Part shown: positions 1 through 8,036 of the stretch, one piece after another
Numbering within the stretch: position 1 is the stretch's first letter
Layout of the letters: the number at the start of each line of letters is the position of its first letter
Assembly: GCA_035570275.1 (NCBI GenBank)
Contig: DATMNI010000396.1
Location: 1-25,676, forward strand
Length of the DNA: 25,676 bases
Direction: 5' to 3'
Source of the DNA: DATMNI01 sp035570275
GTDB lineage: Bacteria; Acidobacteriota; Terriglobia; Bryobacterales; Bryobacteraceae
Translations under genes and position numbers: made by a program
Notes under the pieces: model-generated
What the model saw: only the letters and a program-made list of their open reading frames with translations
The model's database searches: none
What the model was told of the DNA's origin: nothing

Positions 1-43
1 TTGGAGCAATACAGGACTCATGCCCGGTCCTCGCTCCCGCTCC

Positions 44-244
44 TCACACCCCGCGCGCCCTCACCCCGTAACGGTAGACCAGGGCGCCGGCGCCCACCGT
101 CGCCAGCGCGGTAAGCGATGCCAGTGGCTGCCAGACGATGCCGTAAACCATCATGCAGGTCCCCACCAGAATGTGCGCTGCCGGAATCGCTAGTGACACA
201 AGAGAGAAAAGAAACGGCGCGGCGACTCGCCACTCCGCGATCAT
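44..244 (-). CDS. Possible small two-helix membrane protein
   Basis: This is a 66-residue ORF of unknown function. Residues about 7-28 and 32-58 are strongly hydrophobic, which suggests two membrane helices joined by a short loop, and the tail is basic (RYGVRARGV). An in-frame TAG lies two codons upstream of the ATG, so this is the only available start. No clear ribosome binding site is visible. It lies 32 bp downstream of the IS91-type transposase stop on the same strand. It could be the tail of a chromosomal gene cut by that element, or a genuine small membrane protein. The coherent hydrophobic pattern is the only support. Confidence 0.35.
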   Translation of the reverse strand: MIAEWRVAAPFLFSLVSLAIPAAHILVGTCMMVYGIVWQPLASLTALATVGAGALVYRYGVRARGV

Positions 245-276
245 ATGCTACCCGGGCCGGAGATACCCGCAGCCAT

Positions 277-960
277 TCAGCGCTTACTTGGCGTGGGGAC
301 GAAGTTCTCCAGCGCCCAGAGCTCGAAGGCATGGTCATAGTCCCACGAGGCGACGATCATGCGGCGCCCGTCGGGGCTGAATGTCATCGACCCGAAATGG
401 CGAATCTTCACGAACCCCGAAGACAGGATGTGTAACAGGAAGCGCCGGATGAACTCTGCGGCATCAAGTGTCATCGACTTGGTGTGATTGCCGTGTCTGG
501 AGTCGCGCCACCGAAAAGTGACCCGGCCATGGTCTAGCGACAGCAGGCGACTGCTGGAGATGGCCACTCGGTGCGTATAGCGGGCGAGGTACTTCAAGAC
601 GTGCTCCGGTCCGCCGAACGGCGGTTTGGCGTAGACCACCCATTCTGTCTTCTTTGATTTCCGAAGCCACGCATGGAATCGAGCAGGCCGGGCGAGATCG
701 GCCAACTGCCCGAAGAATCTCAGCGTGCCTTCGGCGAAAGCCTGTCGCAACCAGGCCAGCAATTTCCCACGAAACAGCCTGCTCAAGACCCGCACGGGCA
801 GAAAGAACTTCGGCCGGCAGGGAATCCATCGAGACCCGTCGGGAGACAATCCACCGGCCGGTACGACACAGTGGACATGGGGATGATGCCACCCGCCCAC
901 AATACCCTGAGTGCCGAGAGTACTCACGTCCAAGTCTTCTACCCGTTTCATCCGCTCCAT
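277..960 (-). pseudogene. IS91-type HUH/Y2 transposase, N-terminally truncated
   Basis: The product resembles the C-terminal two thirds of IS91-family rolling-circle transposases. The HUH metal-binding motif is visible as HPHVH (residues about 27-31). The Y2 catalytic tyrosine pair is visible as YLARY within the segment VLKYLARYTHRVAIS. The conserved segment EFIRRFLLHIL and a following IRHFG lie near the C terminus. Intact family members are roughly 350-400 residues and begin with a zinc-binding domain, which is absent here. Similarity fades just upstream of the HUH motif (near position 905), so the listed ATG probably reads through unrelated DNA. Loss of the N-terminal DNA-binding region suggests it is inactive on its own. 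Its upstream end abuts an oppositely oriented recombinase module. Confidence 0.8.
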
Positions 961-1295
961 GGTTCGACCCTTCAGATTGTCCGCAGACTGAAGCGGGTGA
1001 CGGTGCGGTCTCCGTCATCGACCCAACGGGAAGGCGTCTGAAGATTCCAGTATGGATGCTTTTGTCTGAGTCCGCCGAGATCAAGATCGTGGAGCGACCA
1101 CATCTGAGTAAAAAAGCTCTTCTGTCTCTCACGTCATTGCTAGCCACACGACTAGACGACCGCGTTCGCGATAACCTGCTGCAAACGGTTGTTGACGGAT
1201 GCAAGGGAGGCCAGCGTGCTGCAATTAGAATTACGGGACCTGATGATCCTAAAAGAAGACGTCACCGTGCTAGTCGACGCAACGGCACAGACTGA
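928..1295 (+). pseudogene. Frameshifted accessory protein of a recombinase module (DUF5372-like)
   Basis: The N-terminal part reads FYPFHPLHG followed by LQIVRRLKR in one frame (from about 937). The sequence then continues in another frame with a GDGAVSVIDPTGRRLKIP-type segment and a C-terminal half ending at 1295. The switch lies near 985-1000 and needs a single-base indel. The 'FHPLHG' opening resembles short proteins of the DUF5372 type that I recall lying next to serine recombinases in mobile modules. The family assignment is from memory and tentative. The neighbouring recombinase on the same strand supports it. Function is unknown, and the break means the gene is probably dead. Confidence 0.45.
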
Positions 1296-1479
1296 ACTGA
1301 TCGATCTCATGGCCCGCATGATAGTTGTGGTCTTTCAAGGAGAAAGAGTTGATGCCGGAGCTTCAGTACAGTCCCAAGATCAAGCCGGAGCACGTGGCTC
1401 GCAAAGCCATCGTCTACTTACGGCAATCCAGCGAAAAGCAGGTGCGGCAGAACAAGGAAAGCCAGCGGCTTCAGTATGA
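1216..1479 (+). CDS. Small ORF preceding and overlapping the recombinase
   Basis: This 87-codon ORF starts at GTG 1216, placed 5 nt behind a good ribosome binding site (GGGAGG at 1205-1210). An in-frame ATG at 1189 lies further upstream. The N-terminal half is acidic-hydrophobic and looks like a helical protein (segments LELRDLMILKEDVTVLVD and ELIDLMARMIVVVF). The C-terminal half overlaps the recombinase start in another frame and looks like shadow sequence. Its position matches small accessory ORFs found before mobile serine recombinases. No function can be given. It may belong to the same decayed module. Confidence 0.35.
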   Translation: MLQLELRDLMILKEDVTVLVDATAQTELIDLMARMIVVVFQGERVDAGASVQSQDQAGARGSQSHRLLTAIQRKAGAAEQGKPAASV

Positions 1480-2598
1480 CTTCGCCGAGCGCATGCGTGC
1501 CCTGGGCTGGCAGGCGGTGGAGATCATCGCCGACGACCTTGGATCGAGTGCGGCCATCGCTGCCGCGCGCCGAGAAGATTCGAGCGCGTCGTCAGCTCGG
1601 TGGCCTTAGGGGAGGTGGCAATCGTCGGCAGCCGAGAGGTCTCCCGGCTATCCCGCACGGATAAAGACTTGTGCCGGCTGCTCGAAGTGTGCCAGATTTT
1701 TTGAGACGCTCATCGCCGACGAGCAACAGGTCTATGATTTGAGTTTTCTCGATGACCAACTGGTGCTTGGCATCAAGGGGACGCTCAGCGTCGTCGAGTT
1801 GAAGGTCCTTCGCCAACGAATGCAGGCGGGCCAAGAGTCCAAAGCGCGTCGCGGCGAGCTGTTCAAGAGGCTTCCGGTCGGCTATATCCTGGACGCTATG
1901 GGTAAGGTTGTGGTTGACTCCGATTCCACGGGTGTGCGAAGCCATTCAACTCGTATTCACGAAGTTTCGTGAATGCTGGAGCGTGGGTCAGACTTTCCAG
2001 TGGTTTCGTGATCATGACGTAGAACTGCCAGCCAACCGATCCAGGGAACGGGGCTGGTCTGGAAGATTCCTTCGCAGAGCTTGATCCGCGACATTCTATG
2101 CAATCCCTTCTATGCCGGCGCCTATGTTTGGGGACGCCGACCGGTCGCGACCTTGCTGGTCGAGGGTAGGCTGGAGAAGCGCCAGAGTGGAACCCGCACC
2201 GCCGAAGAGTGCCGGGTGCCGGGTGCCGGGTGCCGGGTCTTTATCCGCGATCATCACGTAGGTATATTGACTGGGCAACCTACGAAGAGAACGACGTATG
2301 ACTCGGCGCAACTCCGTGAACTTGGCGGGCTGACGAATCCATGCCTGCAATGCGTGCCGGGCAAGGTCTGCTTGTGGGACTTCTCCGGTGCGGCCACTGT
2401 GGTCGCAAGCTTCACGTGCGCTACTGGGGTGGACGGGGGACCCATGCCCGTTATCTATGCAAGGGAGACTATGACGACGGCGGGCAGTATTGCATTGGCT
2501 TTGGCGGTGCTTCGGTGGACCGTCAGTTGGGGCAAGAGTTGCTCACGGCGATCTCGCCTTTGTGAACGTTCTTCTTTTGATCGCCGAGCGACGGACGC
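1352..2598 (+). pseudogene. Large serine recombinase, broken by multiple frameshifts
   Basis: The start at ATG 1352 follows AAGGAG with 9 nt spacing. The N-terminal resolvase domain is clear: KAIVYLRQSSEKQVRQNKES carries the catalytic-serine region, followed by DDLGSSAAIAAARREGFERV and SREVSRLSRTDKDL. A recombinase domain follows (AGQESKARRGELFKRLPVGY, then RDILCNPFYAGAYVWGRRPV). A zinc-ribbon with CGHCGRKLHVRYWG and a later YLC and YC complete it, as in phage-type large serine recombinases of about 600-700 residues. The frame is lost near 1578, in the T6 run 1697-1702, near 1940, near 2050, near 2270-2330 and near 2563. Residues after LLIAERRT (about 2598) are missing. A 21-bp in-frame expansion sits at 2217-2238. 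The gene cannot make a functional recombinase. Confidence 0.85.
2210..2238 (+). repeat. Four-copy 7-bp tandem repeat inside the broken recombinase
   Basis: The unit GCCGGGT occurs four times back to back from 2211 to 2238. Three extra units add exactly 21 bp and therefore seven residues (VPGAGCR) without changing frame. The expected family sequence reads directly from EECR to VFIRDHH, which points to local slippage expansion. Confidence 0.8.
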
Positions 2599-3089
2599 AT
2601 CGTAGCCGTGTAGAAGACTTTCCTACGCAGTGTTCATTCGATCGAGCGGATGACAACAGTTGCGGGTTCCAGCAAGCGCATCCTGACCAGATTCAAGTAC
2701 GGGCTTCCAAACGGATAAACGGCCGCTTGATTCGCTGGGGATCTGTCTCCATCGTCTCAAACCTGTCAAGTCCCCCCGGTAGACTACGCCCGCCCCGGAG
2801 GCCCCTGCCGCGCTTGCGGCTTACTACAACGGCCCATCCCTGTAGCAAATCGGAACCGTTCAATCTGTCTTGGGGCCCGCTGCGCGGACACGGATCGGAC
2901 ACATTGATGCTGTTTCTAAGCTATCCTATTGACACTACGTACAAAGCTAGCTTGACGGAGAGAGGAGAGGGACCCCTCCGGGGCAGAGCTTCTGGGAGCA
3001 ATGACCTCCCTTGGGCCCTCCCGAGAGTCCTACAAGCCATCTTGAAAATCAAGAGGGCGGCCGACGCCAACGGCTGGTGCGCCGGCCCC
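2599..3089. other. About 490 bp with no recognisable gene
   Basis: This stretch lies between the recombinase remnant and the zinc-finger remnant. A long open frame on the plus strand crosses it (2490-3365) but has no recognisable domain and runs antisense or out of frame to the remnants on both sides. I see no promoter, terminator or RNA gene. It is most likely decayed mobile-element DNA. Confidence 0.5.
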
Positions 3090-3501
3090 GCTCCCTGCAG
3101 TGTCTGCTCAAAGGATTTGAGCAGCACTTTCGTGCGCGCATGCGCGGCAGCGCTATTGCAGCGAGCCGTGCCGGAAGTGCGGCGCGGGCCTGGTCGCGGT
3201 GGAAAGCCCAGGAGAGATACCGGGACTGCGACCGGCAAACAGCAACGGAACGGGCAAAGCCAGCGCTATCGGGAGCGCGTCAAAAACCGAAAACCACCAG
3301 CAGAGGAAGCCGTTCCAGAGGTCGCGAGGGTAATCCCTAAGAAGTTTTTTCGACGCCTGTTGTGACCGGCCCGGCTGCTACGTGGGCTTCGTGCGTCAGC
3401 GGCGCTCGCCGTCGCAACACTTCTACTCGCACGAGTGCCGGCGTGCGATGGAGCGCGTCTGGGAACGCGAGCGGCACTGGCAAAAGACACGCGCCGGTTG
3501 A
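3090..3501 (+). pseudogene. Broken zinc-finger-like protein of an IS21-type module
   Basis: The fragments can be read as one protein with frame changes. They are CLLKGFEQHFRARMRG, then QRYCSEPCRKC (positions about 3151-3182), then RAWSRWKAQERYR, then QRYRERVKNRKPPAEEAVPE. After a slip in the T6 run near 3344-3349 comes CCDRPGCYVGFVRQRR, followed by HFYSHECRRAMERVWERE and a TGA at 3499-3501. The paired cysteine clusters (CxxxC and CDRPGC with HEC) look like two zinc-binding sites separated by an arginine-rich helical stretch. From memory such proteins precede ParB-like and IS21-like genes in some transposon modules, which fits the next two genes here. At least three frame changes indicate a dead gene. 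Confidence 0.5.
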
Positions 3502-3540
3502 GCGAAATCCCGCGCGCGGTGTGGTGTCCAGGCGGTGGGA

Positions 3541-4528
3541 ATGGCACCGCCAGTTAACCGTGAGGTATTGATCGCCGCCGGCCACTGGCTTACATTCAAC
3601 CTGTCCCGCAAGGAAGGGGACGGAGTGCTGCACTGGGCTGACAACCATCTGCTGGATCTGAAGTGGGAGGAGATCGGCGAACACTACGGACGCTATCGGT
3701 TACACCTGCCGGAAGCCGAACGCGCCATGGCGCGTTCGCTGGAGCGCTACGGGCAGTTGTCGCCGGTGGTCGTGTGCCGGCGCCAGGACCGCTACGAACT
3801 GATCGACGGTTTCAAACGCTTGGGCGTCGTACGCGGTCTGGTGCAGATCCCGCGTCTGTCGGCCCGGCTCATGGATGGCCGATGAGCGTCAGGCGAAAGC
3901 GGCGATCTACGGTCTGAATCGTGCCGGGGGCCGCACGCGGGAACTGGAAGAAGCCTGGATCATCCAGGCGCTGGTGCGGGAAGACGGCTTGAGCCAGGTG
4001 GAGGTGGCAGAGCTGTTGGGCCGCCACAAGAGTTGGGTGTGCCGGCGGCTGGCGCTGATCGAGCGTTTGGGACCAAAGGCGAAAGACGAACTGTTGACGC
4101 CCACGGCAGCGCGGCAGATTGTGCGGTTGCCGCAGGGCAACCAGACGGAAGTGCTGGAAGCGACGGCGCGAGGCGCTGTCGAGCGCGGAGTTGGGCGGCG
4201 TGGTGGACCTGTGGCTGCGATGTTCCGAACGTCGCCAGCAGGAGTATCTCCTGGCGCATCCGCGCGAAGCGCGCTCGCAAGCCAAGGGAGTACTTCCCTC
4301 CGTGCGCGATCCGCGGCTGAGCGAAGCCGGCAACCAGGTGTGGAAGCGTGTCGGAATGCTGCTGGATGTGCTGGGGCGCATGGAAGTGTGGTTGGCACAC
4401 CAGGGGCGCACCGGGCTGACGCTGGAGGATCGAGCGATCCTGTTGCCTCGTTTCCAAAGGCTGGCGCGGGATGCCGGATCGGTGGCCACGCTGAGCCAGG
4501 ACTTCGTCGGCGAATTGGAGCGCGCATG
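3541..4528 (+). pseudogene. ParB-like DNA-binding protein of a transposon module, frameshifted
   Basis: The reading frame opens at ATG 3541 (GTG 3535 is also possible). Residues about 55-115 form a ParB-N-like domain: RSLERYGQLSPVVVCRR, then YELIDGFKRLGVVR. A single extra T at about 3875 then shifts the frame. Restoring it gives MEADERQAKAAIYGLNRAGG and a helix-turn-helix, LSQVEVAELLGRHKSWVCRR, as in the central domain of ParB/Spo0J. A one-base deletion near 4171 shifts it again, and a helical C-terminal region follows up to the IS21-like start. It lies directly upstream of the transposase on the same strand and overlaps its start. The role in transposition is unknown, and two indels make it a pseudogene. 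Confidence 0.7.
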
Positions 4529-4940
4529 TAGGAGTCGACGCGCAACGAGATCATCCGCTTGCACTACGGCGGTGCATCGCAACGCCGCATCGCCCAACTC
4601 TTGGGAGTCGCCCGCAAGAGCGTGGGCCGCGTGTTGGCGGATTCCGAACAAGGCAGGGCCAGTGCGGTGGAAGTGGAGCGCCCGCGACGAACAAGCGTGC
4701 TGGACCCATTCGCCGATCACATCGCCCAACTGCTGGAGCGGTATCCAAACATCACGGCGGTCCGCCTGCACGAAGAGTTGTGCCGGCTTGGTTTCCAAGG
4801 TCGCTACACGATCGTGCGGGAGCGGCTGCGTGTGCTCCGGCCGCACGCGCCGAACTGCCCGTGCGGCGCTTCGAGACCGGTCCAGGAGTGCAAGCACAAA
4901 TGGATTATTCGCCGTACGACATCTCCTTCACCGCCGAAGG
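4526..4940 (+). pseudogene. IS21-like transposase, 5' part only
   Basis: The N-terminal helix-turn-helix is clear: EIIRLHYGGASQRRIAQLLG and ARKSVGRVLADSEQ. It is followed by DHIAQLLERYPNITAVRLHE and GRYTIVRERLRVLRP. After a one-base deletion near 4850 the frame continues with LPVRRFETGPGVQAQMDYSPY, in which the aspartate of MDYSPY should be the first acidic residue of the DDE catalytic triad. The natural start is ATG 4526, but the second codon is TAG where AAG (ATG AAG GAG) would be expected. Homology stops at 4940-4942, where sequence antisense to a kinase gene begins. Roughly the last two thirds of the transposase, including the other DDE residues, and the partner ATPase gene are missing. 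Confidence 0.8.
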
Positions 4941-5691
4941 GCATGTTCTTCGCATGCAGATCGCCATGGAGCGTCGCCGTCCGCCCGGCGCTCCACTCGG
5001 GCGCCTGTTCGAGCAACTGCGACGTAAGCCGGGAGACGCGTCCGGCGAGCGTCGGCACGCGCCGCAGGTGCAGCTCCGCTACTTGCAAATCGAAGCCCAT
5101 TTGGGCCGCGGTCATGCGGGGCAGGCCATGCACGAATTGTGAATGCAGCGCCATCGCCGCTTGCCCGGCTGCCCGCAGATAAGGGAGGAGCTCGGGCCCG
5201 GATTTTTCGAAACTGGCTAACGTTGGCCCTTCCACCGCGGATTGCCACAGGATGAAATGGGCAGGCTCGTAAGCCAGCGGTTGCGCCATCCGCAACGTGC
5301 CACCGGTACGCGCCTCGCTGTTCCAAAGCGCGCTCATGGTGTGGTAGGTCCGTTCGCCCTCTTCACCGCAATAGGTCTTGCCGTAGAAGACCAGCGGGCT
5401 GCCTCCGCCATCCGGGTACGCCGTCAGCTTCACCGTGCAGCCGTGTTCCGGTATGTAGCGAACCACTTCGAGCGACAGCGGCCCCACGTGGATCTCGCGG
5501 CCGATGCGGCGGTGAGTAGTAGCGTGGGGCATGGCCCACGAAAAGACAGCGGTACCCGATGATTTATTGAAACTGAGCCAGCGATTAGAAGAGTGGCGGA
5601 GCGCGAACCCGCGGCGAACCCGGCTGCCCGAGTCGATCTGGGAGGCGGCCGTGGAGATGGCGTAGAGGCATGGCCTGCACTGCACCACCAA
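4804..5691 (-). CDS. APH-fold phosphotransferase (APH1), C-terminus replaced by IS sequence
   Basis: Predicted small-molecule kinase of the aminoglycoside/choline kinase (APH) fold. An N-lobe-like segment reads VVRYIPEHGCTVKLTAYPD (residues about 77-95), followed by FYGKTYCGE with a candidate ATP-contacting lysine. The catalytic loop is LHGDLHAKN at 241-249. Residue 250 is the last genuine one. Codons after it (4804-4941) are antisense to the IS21-like transposase, so the metal-binding aspartate of the IDxD motif and the whole C-terminal subdomain are lost and the product is probably inactive. The start is TTG 5691, or GTG at 5688 or 5685, 15 bp after the epimerase stop. ATG at codon 54 is an alternative. 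The substrate is unknown. Its place at the end of a glycan operon argues against antibiotic resistance. Confidence 0.75.
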   Translation of the reverse strand: MVVQCRPCLYAISTAASQIDSGSRVRRGFALRHSSNRWLSFNKSSGTAVFSWAMPHATTHRRIGREIHVGPLSLEVVRYIPEHGCTVKLTAYPDGGGSPLVFYGKTYCGEEGERTYHTMSALWNSEARTGGTLRMAQPLAYEPAHFILWQSAVEGPTLASFEKSGPELLPYLRAAGQAAMALHSQFVHGLPRMTAAQMGFDLQVAELHLRRVPTLAGRVSRLTSQLLEQAPEWSAGRTATLHGDLHAKNMPFGGEGDVVRRIIHLCLHSWTGLEAPHGQFGACGRSTRSRSRTIV

Positions 5692-5706
5692 GGCGCTGCG
5701 AATGGA

Positions 5707-6714
5707 TTACCGGCCTGCAGTTGTAAGTAAGGGCTTCCGAGCCTGGGTGCGATACCAATGCACAAAGCGCGAAAGGCCGTCACTCAGCCTGGTCCGGGGC
5801 TGATAGCCCAGAATACTGCTCGCCTTGTCAATGTCAGCCCAGGTAAGCGAAACGTCGCCCGGTTGCGGCGGGAGGCGTTTTCGAATCGCAGAATTCCCAG
5901 TGGCGTTTTCGAGAGCAGACAACAACGCGTTCAGGGTGACCGGGCTGGAATTGCCCAGGTTGAAAATTTCACACACACCACCGGGATGCCCGGAGCACCA
6001 CTGGGCTGCCGCGCAGATTCCGTTCACAATGTCATCAATGTATGTGTAATCTCTTCCCGCGGTTCCGTCGCCAAACATCGGGATCTCGCAACCACTTTCC
6101 AGAAGCCGGGTGAATTTGTGAATGGCAAGATCGGGCCGTTGTCGAGGTCCATAGACCGTGAAGAAGCGAAGGCAGGCGATGTTCATCCCAAACAAATGCG
6201 CATACGTATACGCAATGGATTCAGTCGCCAGTTTGCTGGCTGCGTATGGCGAGATCGGACGCAGAAAATGATTGTCTTCGCGAAACGGAGCTGGAGCGCC
6301 TTCTCCATACACGGAGCTGGAGGATGCCAGGACGAAGTTCCGGATTCCGCGGCGGCGGGCCGCCTCCAGCAGGATGTACGTGCCGCCAACGTTCACCTGT
6401 TCATAGAGTACCGGCTCTTCGATTGAGGGCCGGACCCCTGCGCGAGCGGCCAGGTGGATGACAGTGGTCGGACGAAACTGCGAAAATGCTCGATCGACTC
6501 CGTCCACATCGCGAATGTCGCATTCAAACAGCATCACCTGGCCTGACTGCATCACCTCCTGAAGATTGCGGCGCTTGCAGGCGGGCGGATAGAACGAATC
6601 GAAGTTGTCCATCACCGCCACGCAAGCGCCGGCGCGAAGGAGCGCTTCGGCCAGATGCGATCCGATGAAGCCGGCGCCGCCGGTGATCAATATATTTTCC
6701 GAACATGAGATCAT
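5707..6714 (-). CDS. NAD-dependent nucleotide-sugar epimerase, UDP-glucuronate 4-epimerase-like
   Basis: This is a cytoplasmic short-chain dehydrogenase-type epimerase of 335 residues, the usual family length. The N-terminal dinucleotide-binding motif is ITGGAGFIGSH (residues 10-20). SSSSVYG (132-138) carries the catalytic serine region, and Y157-x3-K161 (SPYAASK) supplies the tyrosine/lysine pair. RFFTVYGPRQRPD and GDGTAGRDYTYIDD are typical of the UDP-glucuronate 4-epimerase (CapI/LspL-type) branch, but UDP-glucose or UDP-GlcNAc cannot be excluded. The start ATG overlaps the APH2 stop in ATGA, so translation is probably coupled. It would supply an epimerised hexose or hexuronate precursor (for example UDP-GalA) to the glycosyltransferases encoded upstream in the operon. 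Confidence 0.9.
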   Translation of the reverse strand: MISCSENILITGGAGFIGSHLAEALLRAGACVAVMDNFDSFYPPACKRRNLQEVMQSGQVMLFECDIRDVDGVDRAFSQFRPTTVIHLAARAGVRPSIEEPVLYEQVNVGGTYILLEAARRRGIRNFVLASSSSVYGEGAPAPFREDNHFLRPISPYAASKLATESIAYTYAHLFGMNIACLRFFTVYGPRQRPDLAIHKFTRLLESGCEIPMFGDGTAGRDYTYIDDIVNGICAAAQWCSGHPGGVCEIFNLGNSSPVTLNALLSALENATGNSAIRKRLPPQPGDVSLTWADIDKASSILGYQPRTRLSDGLSRFVHWYRTQARKPLLTTAGR

Positions 6715-8036
6715 AACCTGGCCACATCCACACGCAACAGAGAATCTTCATTTAGAACAGCTTCAGAAACCTCCAGCATCATTCGCGCATCCTTGAAGCG
6801 CATTGGGTCCTGGGGGTGGCGGAGACATTGATGCGCATAGAGAAAGCAATGCATGGCTGCATACAGAGGCAAGCGCTTTTCGACGGCAGAACCCGCATTT
6901 TCAAGGTAGCCTTCCAGAAAAGCAATAGACCCGGCCGCGGGCAGCCTGCTCGTGGCCCTGGCCCTGTGCTGGTGCCAGGCGAGTTGCGTCCATTGGGAGC
7001 CAACATCCTCGGCTGGTTCGCCCGTCGCACAGTCCTCCATATCAAGCAAGGCCAACCGCTCCCCGGCAACCAGGATATTGTCGCCGTGGAAATCACCGTG
7101 GATCAGGCCTGGCGGTGATGGTGAGTCCTCCCGCAAACGTCTTGTTATTTCCTGCTTGATATCTGCAATCCGGGACTGTTCGCCGGGCAAAATGCAGGCG
7201 AACGAATCCGCATTTTCCGCCATCCGGCCGATCTGCGCATCCGTTCCCATGTGCAGGGGCGCCACGCTGGGGAGACTGTGAAAACAAGCCAGAGCTTTAC
7301 CGGTCTGGCGGCACAGTACTGGAAACCCGGCGCTCTGCACCATCGAAAAAAGAACTACGCCAGGCACGTGACCGAAGAGTTCCAAATTCAGGTCTTCGAT
7401 GACGCCCAGCGGTTCTGGGAATTCGAAGCCCACGCCGCCAGACGCGGCGTACAAAGCAGCCAAGATGTTTCGCGTCTCCTCGAACCTGGCAGCACGCGTC
7501 ATGCGAGCCCATACCACTTCCGGAGCATCGCCGGCCGGACTCGAATCCCAGCAAAGGTCGTAACGCAACAAACATTTCTGCTCAGGTTTGTATCGCATTG
7601 CCTTCGCGTGAACGGTGCGCAGCTGACGGCCCGCGGCGCGCCTGCCAAGCATCGATTGCAGAATTGGAAGCATGCGAGCTCCATCCACTGCAACCGGCAG
7701 CCCCGGGAGGCGCCGATCGGCTGGGAATGCCTGAAACAGCAAATGGAGCTCCGGGGAATAGAATGCAATCCGGATTGCGCCGTTTGCAGGAGATGGAGTC
7801 GGGTAGCTCAGGTTGAGCTGCTGCTCCAGCCGGGGTCCGTCAGCCGGTTTAACGCGGCGGGCCATAATGAGCGACACATCGCCATCCCGGCGCGGTGCCT
7901 GATACAGCAAGCGCGTGGGACCCTTCTGCCCGGCCTGCAGCCAGGACAACTCGAACCGGTTGAGGTCTACGTCAGCATCACAGAGGCCCCGGATTGCGTC
8001 ACGCACCGCGGCGGGATTCGGCAACGGCCATTCCAT
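6711..8036 (-). CDS. APH-fold phosphotransferase (APH2) with extra N-terminal domain
   Basis: Predicted kinase of 441 residues, longer than the typical 250-340-residue APH enzyme. The catalytic loop is LIHGDFHGDNILV (residues 311-323), and the metal-binding segment LLDMED follows at 330-335. The N-lobe-like stretch AMRYKPEQKCLLRYDL sits at 146-161. Before it is an additional region containing LLYQAPRR (43-50) and FQAFPADRRLPGL (101-113). The latter resembles IFPSDRKIAHLGL in APH3, so the two share an N-terminal domain. ATG 8036 follows AAGGAG with good spacing. The first 38 bp overlap the aminotransferase end. The substrate is unknown. A sugar, lipid-linked sugar or glycan-bound alcohol is plausible from context. 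Confidence 0.85.
   Translation of the reverse strand: MEWPLPNPAAVRDAIRGLCDADVDLNRFELSWLQAGQKGPTRLLYQAPRRDGDVSLIMARRVKPADGPRLEQQLNLSYPTPSPANGAIRIAFYSPELHLLFQAFPADRRLPGLPVAVDGARMLPILQSMLGRRAAGRQLRTVHAKAMRYKPEQKCLLRYDLCWDSSPAGDAPEVVWARMTRAARFEETRNILAALYAASGGVGFEFPEPLGVIEDLNLELFGHVPGVVLFSMVQSAGFPVLCRQTGKALACFHSLPSVAPLHMGTDAQIGRMAENADSFACILPGEQSRIADIKQEITRRLREDSPSPPGLIHGDFHGDNILVAGERLALLDMEDCATGEPAEDVGSQWTQLAWHQHRARATSRLPAAGSIAFLEGYLENAGSAVEKRLPLYAAMHCFLYAHQCLRHPQDPMRFKDARMMLEVSEAVLNEDSLLRVDVARL

Noticed and set aside
464..1204. Long minus-strand frame of 246 codons upstream of the IS91-type gene
   Set aside because: It is out of frame with the recognisable transposase over most of its length and antisense to the accessory gene. 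It shows no motif.
2490..3365. Plus-strand frame of 291 codons across the recombinase and zinc-finger remnants
   Set aside because: It joins out-of-frame pieces of two different decayed genes and has no coherent protein of its own, apart from short in-frame fragments used above.
3850..4200. Programmed frameshifting in the ParB-like gene
   Set aside because: The shifts at about 3875 and 4171 lack slippery heptamers, and the neighbouring genes of the module carry similar random indels, so decay is simpler.
4780..5142. Plus-strand frame of 120 codons continuing from the IS21-like transposase
   Set aside because: Only the first third is transposase. After 4940 it is antisense to APH1, so it is a chimeric frame and not a gene.
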